Positions 38,258 through 47,758 of a stretch of 64,000 bases of DNA are shown one piece after another. Made by a program: the position numbers and the translations under genes. Origin of the DNA: Catenovulum agarivorans YM01 (GTDB taxonomy: Bacteria; Pseudomonadota; Gammaproteobacteria; Enterobacterales; Alteromonadaceae); contig NZ_JH767523.1 in the NCBI RefSeq assembly GCF_000281085.1, positions 210,771 through 274,770 on the forward strand, in the 5' to 3' direction. Below the pieces are notes generated by a model. The model had not been told where the DNA came from and made no database searches. It saw nothing but the letters and a program-made list of their open reading frames with translations. How positions within the stretch are numbered: position 1 is the stretch's first letter; each line of letters begins with the position of its first letter.

Positions 38258-39278
38258 AACTTGCCTTTATCATATTACTAACGGCTACACGGGTTTTTGG
38301 TAATGCACTGGGGTTTTGCATTAAAGCTAAAATAGGTCTGCGCAAACTGGGTAGCGCAATTGCATCTCTAAATAATGCCTCAAAATTATTGGCTGGCAGC
38401 TCTGCTATTTTTTCTAAATACACAGTCAGCAATAATGGATCTTTTAATGCAGTCCAGCAGCGCGCGCCTAAAATCATCAATAGGTCTAACATTTCAGTGG
38501 CAGGTTTACTTTCAGCAATTTGGCTTGTTAGCCAAGTTTGCACCTTGGTTTGTTCACTGTGACCAGCCAATAAACGCAAAATTGCCAGCTGTTGAGCTGG
38601 GTTTTGCTCTTTTTCTAATTGGCGAATTGAGATATTAACTAAAGCCCTTGGTAACTCACAGTGCTCTAAAATTGGAATGAGTTGGTTTTGTAACTCGATT
38701 GGCAATAGCCAAAATTCATTTTGGATTAAATTTTGAATTTTAGGATCTGCCAATTGTACCAATACATCTGCCCAACCTTGCACTGTTAAGTTTTGCCAGT
38801 TGTTTTTATCCTCTTGCTGTAAAAAGTCTAAACAGGCGAGCGCAAGTGATGAAAATTCGCGTTTAAATTTATCTTTAATGCGGGCGTTTACTAAAGCAAC
38901 TTTGTTTTGTTCAGGTAACTTTATATATGGGTTATCCGGTAATTGTTGTTGCTCGTCACTTTGTTGTGCGAAATCGCTGCCCAAAGGTTCTTGAATGATA
39001 GCGACAAAATGATTGCGCGAGCCAGGGACAATTTGACTTTCTTCATCTAGTGGTAGGTTTAAAAACCAAATGTATGGGTTATCTGTTTGCCCCATAGGCC
39101 AATAAACCAATGCAAATTTTGCATGACTTTGAATTGGGTAAGGATAAGCTAATTGACCATTTTCAAATTGTTCAAAGGTGGTTTTGTCTATTTCAACCAC
39201 GCGTCTACCCACATCAAAAATACAATAGTCACAACCAGCAAATTGTACTAGTTGGTATAAGCATGAAATGTTTTGCAT
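38241..39278 (-). CDS. DUF3549 family protein
   Basis: 345 residues, no signal peptide or TM. The N-terminal part (QFAGCDYCIFDVGRRVVEIDK, YPIQSHAKFALVYWP, NPYIWFLNLPLDE) is characteristic of DUF3549; the rest is helical and repeat-like (LLAGHSEQTKVQTWLTSQI). Function unknown. It is the first gene of the minus-strand trio and is divergent from yqcC-truC-yqcA with a 64-bp gap. Confidence 0.82.
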   Translation of the reverse strand: MQNISCLYQLVQFAGCDYCIFDVGRRVVEIDKTTFEQFENGQLAYPYPIQSHAKFALVYWPMGQTDNPYIWFLNLPLDEESQIVPGSRNHFVAIIQEPLGSDFAQQSDEQQQLPDNPYIKLPEQNKVALVNARIKDKFKREFSSLALACLDFLQQEDKNNWQNLTVQGWADVLVQLADPKIQNLIQNEFWLLPIELQNQLIPILEHCELPRALVNISIRQLEKEQNPAQQLAILRLLAGHSEQTKVQTWLTSQIAESKPATEMLDLLMILGARCWTALKDPLLLTVYLEKIAELPANNFEALFRDAIALPSLRRPILALMQNPSALPKTRVAVSNMIKASYGTTH

Positions 39279-39342
39279 TAATCAGCCCAATAAATAGTTC
39301 AAAGGCGTTATAATACCGTTTTTTTATTGGGAGCGCATTGCT

Positions 39343-39663
39343 TTGACTAAACATCAGCAAGTTGCAGATTTATTGCTTGAATTAACTGACGGATTAAAAG
39401 CTGCTGATTTATGGCAAGACAGCCGCCCACCAGAACAAGCTTTGCAAAGCCAACAGCCATTCGCGTTAGATACTTTAGACTTTCATCAGTGGCTACAATT
39501 TATTTTTATCGAAAAAATGCAAATTATTGTGCAGCAGCAACTTTCTATGCCAAGCCTGTTGTGTTTAACGCCAATTGCAGAAGAAGCTTTTAGTGGGCAA
39601 ACAAGTGACAAGATAACTGCAATTCTCCAAGTTATTAAACGTATAGACCAGTTGTTTGAATAA
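39343..39663 (+). CDS. yqcC: YqcC family protein
   Basis: 106 residues, all-helical, homologous to E. coli YqcC, which precedes truC in the same order. Visible features are LLLELTDGLKAADLW, FALDTLDFHQWLQFIFIEKM and LCLTPIAEEAF. The start is TTG 39343 with a GGGAG 9 bases upstream; no ATG is available in frame. Function is not established. Confidence 0.85.
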   Translation: MTKHQQVADLLLELTDGLKAADLWQDSRPPEQALQSQQPFALDTLDFHQWLQFIFIEKMQIIVQQQLSMPSLLCLTPIAEEAFSGQTSDKITAILQVIKRIDQLFE

Positions 39664-39672
39664 GGAATAAGT

Positions 39673-40407
39673 GTGTTAGAAATTTTGTATCAAGACGAGC
39701 ATTTAGTTGCGGTGAACAAACCTTCGGGTTTGTTGGTGCACAGATCTTTAATCGACAAACACGAAACTCAATTTGCCATGCAAATGGTGCGCGACCAAAT
39801 AGGTCAATATGTTTACCCTGTGCATAGGTTAGATAGACCAACCTCTGGTGTATTGTTAATGGCACTCAGCTCAGAAACCGCTAAATTAGTTTGTGCAGTT
39901 ATTGAAGCGCGTAAAATGAGTAAAACCTATTATGCAATTAGCCGTGGGCATACACCAGAACAAGGTATAATTGACAAAGCTTTAATTGAGCAGCCGGATA
40001 AAATATCCGATAAAAAAATGCAGCTGAATCCGCCTGCAAAAGAAGCTGTCACTCAATTTGAAACTTTAGCTAAGTCGACGCTTGATATTGAAATTAATCG
40101 CTATCCACAATCAAGATTTAGCTTAGTTAAATTAATGCCAATCCATGGGCGAAAACACCAAATTCGTCGACATTTAGCCCATTTACGTCATCCAATTTTG
40201 GGCGATGTGAATTATGGCGACAATAAATATAATCGTTATTTACGCGACCAGCTAAATCAATTTAGACTGGCATTACATGCAGCTAAGGTTGAAATTCCAC
40301 ACCCAATTACTGGCGAGATGCTGACGATAACAGCTGGGTTTGATCAAAGCTTTCAACAAATATTACAATTAACTCAATTACCTATGATTAACGAGGAAAA
40401 TTTATGA
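39673..40407 (+). CDS. truC: tRNA pseudouridine(65) synthase TruC
   Basis: Isomerises uridine 65 of tRNA(Ile) and tRNA(Asp) to pseudouridine. 244 residues of the RluA-like family: LYQDEHLVAVNKPSGLLVHRS, the catalytic motif YPVHRLDRPTSGVLLMAL with its Asp, and PIHGRKHQIRRHLAHLRHPI. GTG 39673 follows an AAGGAA site. It overlaps yqcA by 4 bp (ATGA), and follows yqcC as in E. coli. Confidence 0.95.
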   Translation: MLEILYQDEHLVAVNKPSGLLVHRSLIDKHETQFAMQMVRDQIGQYVYPVHRLDRPTSGVLLMALSSETAKLVCAVIEARKMSKTYYAISRGHTPEQGIIDKALIEQPDKISDKKMQLNPPAKEAVTQFETLAKSTLDIEINRYPQSRFSLVKLMPIHGRKHQIRRHLAHLRHPILGDVNYGDNKYNRYLRDQLNQFRLALHAAKVEIPHPITGEMLTITAGFDQSFQQILQLTQLPMINEENL

Positions 40408-40859
40408 CAGATATCGCAATTTTATACGGCTCAGTATATGGCGGTGCTGAAGAGTTAGCTGAAACTTCAGCTACTCGCTTAGAAAATGCAGGTTTTGCAG
40501 TAAAACTTTTTTCAGACTGCGATTTAGATGATGTACTCGCCGCGAACGCTGCGAACTGGTTAATTATCAGCAGTACAACTGGCTCTGGTGATATTCCACA
40601 AAATATTGAGGATGTGTATTTAGGGTTGCGTGACAATGCACCTAACTTATCAAAAACCGGATATGCGGTTATTTGCATGGGCGATTCATCTTATGGCGAA
40701 ACCTTTTGTGAAGCGGGTAAACAGTTTGATGAAGTGATGAGTGAAACTATGGCTAAACGTATGCTAGATAGGTTAGAAATTGACGCGTGCGAAACTATGG
40801 ATACAGCGGCCGCATCCGAAGCTTGGATTAGCCAACTAGTCGACAAAATTAAACAATAA
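40404..40859 (+). CDS. yqcA: Flavodoxin YqcA
   Basis: Short FMN-binding electron carrier. 151 residues. The phosphate loop ILYGSVYGGAEELAE and the segments SSTTGSGDIPQNI and CMGDSSYGETFCEAGKQFDE form the FMN pocket. Start ATG 40404 overlaps the truC stop. Partner reductase and acceptor are not known. Confidence 0.93.
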   Translation: MTDIAILYGSVYGGAEELAETSATRLENAGFAVKLFSDCDLDDVLAANAANWLIISSTTGSGDIPQNIEDVYLGLRDNAPNLSKTGYAVICMGDSSYGETFCEAGKQFDEVMSETMAKRMLDRLEIDACETMDTAAASEAWISQLVDKIKQ

Positions 40860-40957
40860 AAGTAGAAATAAAATAATTTCTATCAAAAACATAGCTATCT
40901 TTTTTCTTTCTACTACTATTTAAAGAAACAGCGGTTGTTTTCAAGTGGGGAATGCAT

Positions 40958-41374
40958 ATGAAATCACTAAAAGTAGAAGATTACATGAATAAAAGACCGG
41001 TGACATTTTCTGTAGATATGAATATCGCCGAAGCTGTGGAACGTATTTTAGATATAGACCAATCAGGTGGGCCGGTATTAGATAGCCGTGGTAAAGTGGT
41101 TGGCTTTTTATCTGAGCAAGACTGTATTACGCAGATGATAGAGTCGACTTATTATCGAGAGCAGGTTGCTAAGGTCGGTGACATTATGGCTACCGAAATT
41201 AAATCGGTGAAACCTTATACTTCAGTGTTAGAAGTAGCGCAAAAAATGGCGTTGTCACGACCGCGTATTTACCCTGTTATTGATGATGATGGACATTTAC
41301 TTGGTACTATTACCCGTCATCAAATAATGAAAGCGATTGATACGCATCTACACGAAGCCTACAACATGGCTTAA
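40958..41374 (+). CDS. CBS-domain pair protein
   Basis: 138 residues made of two CBS domains only: VEDYMNKRPVTFSVDMNIAEA with GGPVLDSRGKVVGFLSEQDC, and VGDIMATEIKSVKPYTSVLEV with PRIYPVIDDDGHLLGTITRHQIM. CBS pairs bind adenine nucleotides and often regulate a partner protein. ATG 40958 is preferred over the in-frame ATG two codons earlier, as it has a GGGG site 7 bases upstream. It is monocistronic, between yqcA and hrpA; partner unknown. Confidence 0.85.
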   Translation: MKSLKVEDYMNKRPVTFSVDMNIAEAVERILDIDQSGGPVLDSRGKVVGFLSEQDCITQMIESTYYREQVAKVGDIMATEIKSVKPYTSVLEVAQKMALSRPRIYPVIDDDGHLLGTITRHQIMKAIDTHLHEAYNMA

Positions 41375-41449
41375 TCAGTCACCGCATATATTTATAAATT
41401 GACTCGATTTTGGTAGCATACCCGCGATTTTTATTCGGGGGTATGTTTC

Positions 41450-44400
41450 TTGTCAGAGTTGGTTAAAAATTCGCTTAAACTTTTAAAAAAGGTTTATCCG
41501 GCTGATTTCTTTCGGCTAAAAAATAAGCTTTATCGTATCGACAAAATCAAACAAGATGATAAAAAGCAAAAGGCTTTTGATACTTGGATGGCGTCGGTAG
41601 AAAGCTCTTGGCAGTTTTATCAAAACCGCATCAATAACAAACCAACTCCAACGTATCCTGATTTACCTGTTAGCCAAAAGCGTGATGATATAGTTGCGGC
41701 CATTCGTGATAATCAAGTGGTGATTATTGCAGGTGAAACTGGCTCTGGTAAAACCACACAGTTACCAAAAATGTGTTTAGAAGCTGGCTGTGGTGAGCGT
41801 GGCTTAATCGGCCATACTCAACCACGACGACTCGCTGCTAGAAGTGTTGCGACTCGTATCGCTGAAGAAATGCAATCACCACTTGGTGATGTTGTTGGTT
41901 ATAAGGTTAGGTTTAACGAACAAGTTAAAAACACCTCATATATTAAGTTGATGACAGACGGTATTTTGCTTGCGGAAATTCAACAAGATAAGTTTTTAAA
42001 TCAGTACGATACCATCATTATCGATGAAGCACATGAGCGCAGCTTAAATATCGATTTTATCTTGGGTTACCTGAAACAATTATTACCACGTCGCCCTGAT
42101 TTAAAACTAATCATAACTTCAGCAACCATAGACGTTGATAGATTTGCCCAGCATTTTAATGATGCGCCTGTCTTTGAAGTTTCAGGTAGAACTTATCCGG
42201 TAGATATTCGTTATCGACCCATTGAAGATTTAGACAACGAAGATGCTGAAGACAACGAACAGTTAGAAGCGATTTATGCAGCTGTGCGTGAACTAACTAA
42301 AGAAGGTTTAGGTGACATACTCATCTTTTTAAATGGTGAGCGTGAAATTCGCGACACAGCGGATGGTTTAAACAAACTGAAACTGCGCAGCACAGAAATT
42401 TTACCCTTGTATGCAAGGTTATCTGCTGCGGAGCAAAATAGAATATTTCAGCCACATGCAGGCCGCCGCATTGTATTATCGACCAATGTCGCAGAAACCT
42501 CGTTAACAGTGCCAGGTATAAAATACGTTATTGATCCTGGTACTGCGCGTATTTCCCGCTATAGCACCAAAACTAAAGTACAGCGTTTGCCAATAGAGCC
42601 TATTTCTCAAGCGAGTGCTAATCAAAGATCAGGTCGTTGTGGTCGTGTATCTGCTGGTATTTGTATTCGTTTGTACAGCGAAGATGATTTTAATAATAGG
42701 CCTGAGTTTACCGATCCTGAAATACTGCGAACTAACTTAGCTTCGGTTATTTTACAAATGCATGCGCTCGGTTTAGGTGATATAGAATCCTTTCCATTTA
42801 TTCAGCCACCAGATAATCGTGCCATAAACGATGGTATTTTATTACTACAAGAAATTGGTGCGCTGGAGCAGCATAAAAATAAACAGCAAGCGGGTTTAAC
42901 TCAGTTGGGTAGGGCAGTTTCACGTATTCCAGTTGATCCGCGTTTAGCCAAAATGGTGGTAACTGCTAACGACAATAGCTGTTTGCGCGAAGCCATTATT
43001 ATAATTGCAGCACTCAGCATTCAAGATCCACGTGAACGTCCAAATGAGAAAAAACAAGCGGCTGACGAACAACACAAAAGATTTGAAGACAAAGATTCGG
43101 ACTTTTTAAGCTATCTAAATTTATGGTTTTACATTGAAGAGCAACAAAATGAATTGAGCCAAAATCAATTTAGGAAACTGTGTAAAAAAGAATTTTTAAA
43201 CTATTTACGTGTACGGGAATGGCAAGACATAGCTTACCAACTAACAGAATCAACTAAAGAGCTAGGTTGGAAACTAAATTCACAAGACGCTGAATATCCG
43301 GCTATTCATCAGGCCATACTATCTGGATTATTAAGCCATATAGGTAACAAAGATAACCAGCAAGGTTATTTAGGTGCTCGCAACAGTCGTTTTGTTGTTT
43401 TCCCTGGCTCAGGTTTAGCCAAAACTAAAACCAAATGGTTGATGGCGGCAGAATTAGTCGAAACCAGCCGTTTATTTGCGCGTGAAGTTGCAAAAATAGA
43501 ACCTGAATGGATAGAGCCTTATGCCATGCATTTGGTTAATCGTAACTACACAGAGCCGCATTGGGAGAAAAAACGCGGTTCAGTTGTTGCGTACGAAAAT
43601 GTGGTGCTGTATGGCTTAACCATAGTGCATAAGCGCAAAGTTCAATATAGCCGTATCGACGCGCCTGCTTGTCGAGCTATTTTTATTCGTGAAGCTTTGG
43701 TGAATGGTGAAATTCAGCTAAATGAAACCTTTATACAGCACAATCAAAATTTACTTGATGCAGTACACGATTTAGAAGCCAAGTCGCGCCGCCGCGATAT
43801 TTTAGTCGACGAAGAAGATTTATTTGAGTTTTACAACAGCCGAATTCCTGATGATGTATTCGATACAGTTAGATTTAAAAAATGGTGGAGTAAAGCGAAA
43901 AAAGCAGATGCTGAGCAACTTAACTTTAACCTAGATGACTTGATGAAGCATGATGCCGCGTCAATCACCAAAGATGCCTTTCCCGATACTTGGAATCAAG
44001 ATGGTTTAGTATTAAAACTCGAATATGTGTTTGAGCCTAGCCAAGATGCTGATGGAGTAAACCTGCTTGTGCCACTTGCTTTGCTGAATCAATTAAAAGA
44101 TACAGGTTTTGATTGGGGTATAGCAGGCTACCGACACGAACTGGCGGTAGCTTTGATAAAATCTTTACCAAAAAATGTCCGCAAGAACTTTGTTCCAGCG
44201 CCTGATTTTGCCACAGCGAGTTTGCAAGCGATTCAACTGAGTGATGAGCCTTTTGTAAATGTATTGGCTAAACAGTTGTTGCGCATGACAGGTACTAGAA
44301 TAGATCCTGAACAATGGGATTATAGCCAAGTGCCAAGCCATTTACGCATTAACTTTAAAGTGGTTAATGAAAAAGGTGCGGTATTAGGTTTAAGTAAAGA

Positions 44401-45352
44401 TTTAGCCGAACTTAAACGCAAATTACAAGGCAAAGTGGCAGACACCTTAACTCAGGTCGCCGAAGAAGGTATAGAGCAGCAAGGTCTACGTGAATGGTCA
44501 TTTGGTGAATTAACCGCTGAATATACTAAAAAACAAGCACATTACGAAATTAAAGCTTATCCAGCATTGGTAGATGATAGCCAAGAAGTATCAATTAAAC
44601 TGTTTGATAATCAAACCGATGCTGACTGGAATATGCTGCAAGGCGTTACACGTTTATTGTATTTAAACTTACCGTCTCCACGCAGTTATTTGCAGGAGAA
44701 ATTACCGAATAAAGCTAAGTTAGGTTTGTACTTTAACCCATTTGGAAAAATAGACGACTTATTGCAAGATTGCATTTTCGCAGCCATCCAGCAATTTTTA
44801 GCAGCCAAAGATTCAATTCCGCGTGATGAACAAAGTTATAATCAAGCTCGTGAAGATATTCGTGGAGAAGTTGCCGAACGTGTATTGGAAATCACTAAAC
44901 AAGTTGAAGCTATTTTAGTTAAAGTTAATGCGATTAATAAATTACTAAAAGGCAAAACCAGCTTTGACTTAGTCCAAGCGCAAGCGGAAATTAAAACACA
45001 TCTGTCGCAATTGGTCTTTAAAGGTTTTGTCACCCGCTTTGGTGCAAATAAACTAAAAGATATCGACCGTTATGTACAAGGCATTCAACGCCGTTTAGAA
45101 AAACTGCCGATAGATCCGGTTCGAGATAGATTAAATCGCGAACAAGTAAACAAACTAGCACAAAATTATTCAGCGAAACTCGAAGCTAATTTGCAAGGAC
45201 AAGCGGTTAATCATACGCTAGAGCAATTGCGCTGGATGTTAGAGGAATTGAAAATTTCTTTGTTTGCACAAAACTTAGGAACCAGTATGCCAATATCATC
45301 TAAACGTGTGCAGCAGTTTATCGATTCCGCGAGTAAAGATGGGTTACTCTAG
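41450..45352 (+). CDS. hrpA: ATP-dependent RNA helicase HrpA (DEAH box)
   Basis: 1300 residues, the E. coli HrpA size; HrpA unwinds RNA, takes part in mRNA processing and in rescue of stalled or collided ribosomes. Motif I is GETGSGKTTQLP, motif II DEAHERSLNIDF, motif III TSATID, motif VI QRSGRCGR, all in the first 420 residues. A helicase-associated HA2 and OB-like region follow, and then the long HrpA-specific C-terminus. The start is TTG 41450 with a GGGGG site; the nearby ATG 41443 is out of frame and meets a stop after seven codons. Confidence 0.95.
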   Translation: MSELVKNSLKLLKKVYPADFFRLKNKLYRIDKIKQDDKKQKAFDTWMASVESSWQFYQNRINNKPTPTYPDLPVSQKRDDIVAAIRDNQVVIIAGETGSGKTTQLPKMCLEAGCGERGLIGHTQPRRLAARSVATRIAEEMQSPLGDVVGYKVRFNEQVKNTSYIKLMTDGILLAEIQQDKFLNQYDTIIIDEAHERSLNIDFILGYLKQLLPRRPDLKLIITSATIDVDRFAQHFNDAPVFEVSGRTYPVDIRYRPIEDLDNEDAEDNEQLEAIYAAVRELTKEGLGDILIFLNGEREIRDTADGLNKLKLRSTEILPLYARLSAAEQNRIFQPHAGRRIVLSTNVAETSLTVPGIKYVIDPGTARISRYSTKTKVQRLPIEPISQASANQRSGRCGRVSAGICIRLYSEDDFNNRPEFTDPEILRTNLASVILQMHALGLGDIESFPFIQPPDNRAINDGILLLQEIGALEQHKNKQQAGLTQLGRAVSRIPVDPRLAKMVVTANDNSCLREAIIIIAALSIQDPRERPNEKKQAADEQHKRFEDKDSDFLSYLNLWFYIEEQQNELSQNQFRKLCKKEFLNYLRVREWQDIAYQLTESTKELGWKLNSQDAEYPAIHQAILSGLLSHIGNKDNQQGYLGARNSRFVVFPGSGLAKTKTKWLMAAELVETSRLFAREVAKIEPEWIEPYAMHLVNRNYTEPHWEKKRGSVVAYENVVLYGLTIVHKRKVQYSRIDAPACRAIFIREALVNGEIQLNETFIQHNQNLLDAVHDLEAKSRRRDILVDEEDLFEFYNSRIPDDVFDTVRFKKWWSKAKKADAEQLNFNLDDLMKHDAASITKDAFPDTWNQDGLVLKLEYVFEPSQDADGVNLLVPLALLNQLKDTGFDWGIAGYRHELAVALIKSLPKNVRKNFVPAPDFATASLQAIQLSDEPFVNVLAKQLLRMTGTRIDPEQWDYSQVPSHLRINFKVVNEKGAVLGLSKDLAELKRKLQGKVADTLTQVAEEGIEQQGLREWSFGELTAEYTKKQAHYEIKAYPALVDDSQEVSIKLFDNQTDADWNMLQGVTRLLYLNLPSPRSYLQEKLPNKAKLGLYFNPFGKIDDLLQDCIFAAIQQFLAAKDSIPRDEQSYNQAREDIRGEVAERVLEITKQVEAILVKVNAINKLLKGKTSFDLVQAQAEIKTHLSQLVFKGFVTRFGANKLKDIDRYVQGIQRRLEKLPIDPVRDRLNREQVNKLAQNYSAKLEANLQGQAVNHTLEQLRWMLEELKISLFAQNLGTSMPISSKRVQQFIDSASKDGLL

Positions 45353-45439
45353 CTAAAACATACAGGTCTAGCTTGTTAAAAAGTTGTTTACACTCGCAGT
45401 TTTAAAAACTAACATGAAGTTGCTTAGGATTTATAAACC

Positions 45440-45757
45440 ATGTTTGAGAGGGTTGGAATGATAGGAATAGATGATCAGCGTTCGTATTATCGCATGATGG
45501 TAAATGCCGACTGTATAGTGGTAGTAGATAATCTAGAAACACCTCAAGAATTTTCGGCGATATGCCGTGATTTAAGTGCCAATGGATTAGCAATTGAACT
45601 GCAAGAGTCGATTGATGTCGGCCAAGAAATTAGTGTACGTATAAGCTCTGCCAGCGAACAAATACCATCTTTAACTGCAAGAGGTAAAGTTCTGCGCTGT
45701 ATTCCAGAAACTTCGACTACTTTTATTGTCGGTGTTGAGATTATAGATTTAGCTTAG
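45440..45757 (+). CDS. PilZ domain protein (c-di-GMP receptor candidate)
   Basis: 105 residues, a single PilZ domain. The c-di-GMP-binding signature is present: RSYYR (RxxxR) near residue 14 and DLSANG (DxSxxG) about 35 residues later. The rest is beta-strand rich (ISVRISSASE, FIVGVEII). No output domain, so it would act by binding a partner. 87 bp after hrpA; followed by its own terminator. A GGDEF protein lies 4 kb downstream. Confidence 0.85.
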   Translation: MFERVGMIGIDDQRSYYRMMVNADCIVVVDNLETPQEFSAICRDLSANGLAIELQESIDVGQEISVRISSASEQIPSLTARGKVLRCIPETSTTFIVGVEIIDLA

Positions 45758-45784
45758 TCGTTTAAATATAGAGTTTATAAAATT

Positions 45785-45813
45785 AAAAGGTTCAGCATAA
45801 AGCTGAACCTTTT
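45785..45813. terminator. Bidirectional terminator between pilZ-like gene and amylase
   Basis: A perfect 12-bp stem (AAAAGGTTCAGC / GCTGAACCTTTT) with a 5-base loop and T runs on both strands lies between two convergent genes. Confidence 0.9.
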
Positions 45814-45846
45814 TCGTTTGTGCTTGCCTGCAAAACAAATTTTAAG

Positions 45847-47568
45847 TTATGCGCTTGGCACAACTGCTTTTAATTTATTTAATTTCGCTTTGATACCAGC
45901 ATCCGTAATAGGCGTATTGTTGATTAGCACAACCACACCGTTAGCTGGTACAGAGTAGCTTAAGCTACTGCCTACATTTATAACTTCGCCGCTAAAGGCA
46001 TCTTTGTAGCTGCCTTGGTGTAAAGAATCAGACAAAGTTACTGTTTTAGCAGAATCAGATTTGTTCAATAAAACTAATGCATTTTCTATCACACCATCGT
46101 GCTGGTAGATACGATAGAAAGACGCAGTGTCTTGAGCAAATTCTAAATTAAGCTGCAAACCTCGTTGTAAAGCGACAGAGCTTAAACGCAGATTGGCAAT
46201 TTTTTTCATTGATTGTGCAACAGGGTGATTAGCCGCTTGTTTTACGCGCTCAATGCCATAGTAGTTGCGGTTGCCACCGTGTTCTGCAGTACCAGCCATA
46301 AAAGCAGTTTCTGAACCGTAATAAATAACTGGAATACCACGGCTGGTGAAAATCCAGTTATTGGCATTGATAAACCCATTATCATCCGCGTTCATACGTG
46401 CCATGTCATGGTTGTCGTAGAAAGTCATTAAGTCGTACGGGTTGTGATATGGGCTTTGCTCTAAATACAAATAACTCAAAATATCAGAGTAGGCTTTTTC
46501 ACTTTCACCTTCTTTAGGTTTACCAAACACGCCGGTAATTGCTTCTTGGCCAGGGAAATCTAACACACTAACTTTGCCGTTTTCAGGCAGTGTATGTTGG
46601 GCGATAAAGTTGGCGTCATATACAAAACTCTCACCAAACATAAAGAAGTCAGGGCGCTCTTCACGAATGCGATCGGCAAATTTCTTCCAGAAGAAGTGCG
46701 GCATATGGCGAATGGTGTCTATGCGGAATGCATCAGCACCTTGATCAACCCATTGTAAATAAGCTTCAACAAAATACTCTAGCACAGCTGGGTTATCATA
46801 GTTGGTATCAGATAACTGAGCTAAATCAGGTTTTTGTTTATAGAAGTGTTCTAACGGATCGTTGTGATCAAGTTCGGTCGGATGTTTATTTTTATGATCA
46901 GCAATTAATTTACCGTTTTTGTCATATAGTTCGCCGTATTTAGGCTGGTCTTCTGGCATGGTATAAGCAGGTGAACCGTGGTTAGCCACTACGTCTAACA
47001 CGGTTTTAATGCCTTTGTTTTTCATTGCCTTGGTGTAGTCTTTAAACTTAAAGTTGTCAGACACAACATGCTCGTCTTCAACAAAGAAGTTTACCCCCCA
47101 ATAGCCGTGGTAACCCGTTTTGCCACCGTCTTTAAACATACCGCCAAATTCGATGACTTCACCACCGGTAAAAGCCTCGTCTGGATTATCAACAATTGGC
47201 GTGATCCATACTGAAGTAAAGCCTAAATCTTTAATATAATCAGCTTGTTGATAGACGCCTAATAAATCACCGCCCATATAACCCACATTCGCTTCTTTGC
47301 CGTCTGGGCCTTTTAGTGGACGATTAAAGGTGTAATTTACTTCACCACCTTGCTCTGGGTAATTGTTGTTTGGATCACCATCAACAAACCTGTCAGTTAA
47401 GACAAAATAAACATTCTCTTGAGCAAAGGGTTCTAAAGTCCCGTAGTAACTGTTGTCATTTTTGCTAGAGGTTTGTGTGCTAGAGTCAGTCATTGAACAT
47501 GAGGTTAATAAAACTGCTGAAGCAGACAAAGCTACTTTAATCGCCTGAGTAATAGCTTTTTTCTTCAT
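45847..47568 (-). CDS. Lipoprotein alpha-amylase (GH13)
   Basis: Envelope-anchored starch or maltodextrin hydrolase, 573 residues. The signal VALSASAVLLTSC ends in a lipobox with lipidated Cys24 followed by Ser, which favours the outer membrane. The GH13 barrel starts at about 50 (YYGTLEPFAQENVYFVLTDRF). Conserved regions are VLDVVANHG, ADAFRIDTIRHM (nucleophile Asp), FFMFGESF (acid/base Glu) and MTFYDNHDMARM. A C-terminal beta domain follows. The start at ATG 47568 is used because the longer frame begins with a TTG that lies in a TTGACA-like element. Divergent from a cytoplasmic alpha-glucosidase; exact subfamily unsure. Confidence 0.9.
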   Translation of the reverse strand: MKKKAITQAIKVALSASAVLLTSCSMTDSSTQTSSKNDNSYYGTLEPFAQENVYFVLTDRFVDGDPNNNYPEQGGEVNYTFNRPLKGPDGKEANVGYMGGDLLGVYQQADYIKDLGFTSVWITPIVDNPDEAFTGGEVIEFGGMFKDGGKTGYHGYWGVNFFVEDEHVVSDNFKFKDYTKAMKNKGIKTVLDVVANHGSPAYTMPEDQPKYGELYDKNGKLIADHKNKHPTELDHNDPLEHFYKQKPDLAQLSDTNYDNPAVLEYFVEAYLQWVDQGADAFRIDTIRHMPHFFWKKFADRIREERPDFFMFGESFVYDANFIAQHTLPENGKVSVLDFPGQEAITGVFGKPKEGESEKAYSDILSYLYLEQSPYHNPYDLMTFYDNHDMARMNADDNGFINANNWIFTSRGIPVIYYGSETAFMAGTAEHGGNRNYYGIERVKQAANHPVAQSMKKIANLRLSSVALQRGLQLNLEFAQDTASFYRIYQHDGVIENALVLLNKSDSAKTVTLSDSLHQGSYKDAFSGEVINVGSSLSYSVPANGVVVLINNTPITDAGIKAKLNKLKAVVPSA

Positions 47569-47643
47569 AATTGTGAGATACCTAGGAATTGTTAAAAGTG
47601 TCAACTAAATAGTAGTAACTCTTTTACAAAAACGAAAATACTT

Positions 47644-47655
47644 GCATACGTATTC
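47644..47655. promoter_or_regulatory. Palindromic operator candidate (site C)
   Basis: GCATACGTATTC, in the wider near-palindrome TTGCATACGTATTCAG, lies near the middle of the 190-bp interval between the divergent amylase and alpha-glucosidase genes. It differs at one base from the perfect palindrome upstream of zwf. The central CG and dyad symmetry are typical of LacI-family operators such as maltose regulators. Confidence 0.5.
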
Positions 47656-47758
47656 AGCTCACTCAAACTACTCTTTAACAATCAAGAAACATACAATATG
47701 TAGCTGTTGTTTTAGAAATTAGACGTGTTGGCACGTTTTTGAATCATGAGGTTGTTTA

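Noticed and set aside
47569-47604. Longer N-terminus for the amylase starting at TTG 47604
   Set aside because: It would put residues before the lipoprotein signal; ATG 47568 gives a standard signal peptide.
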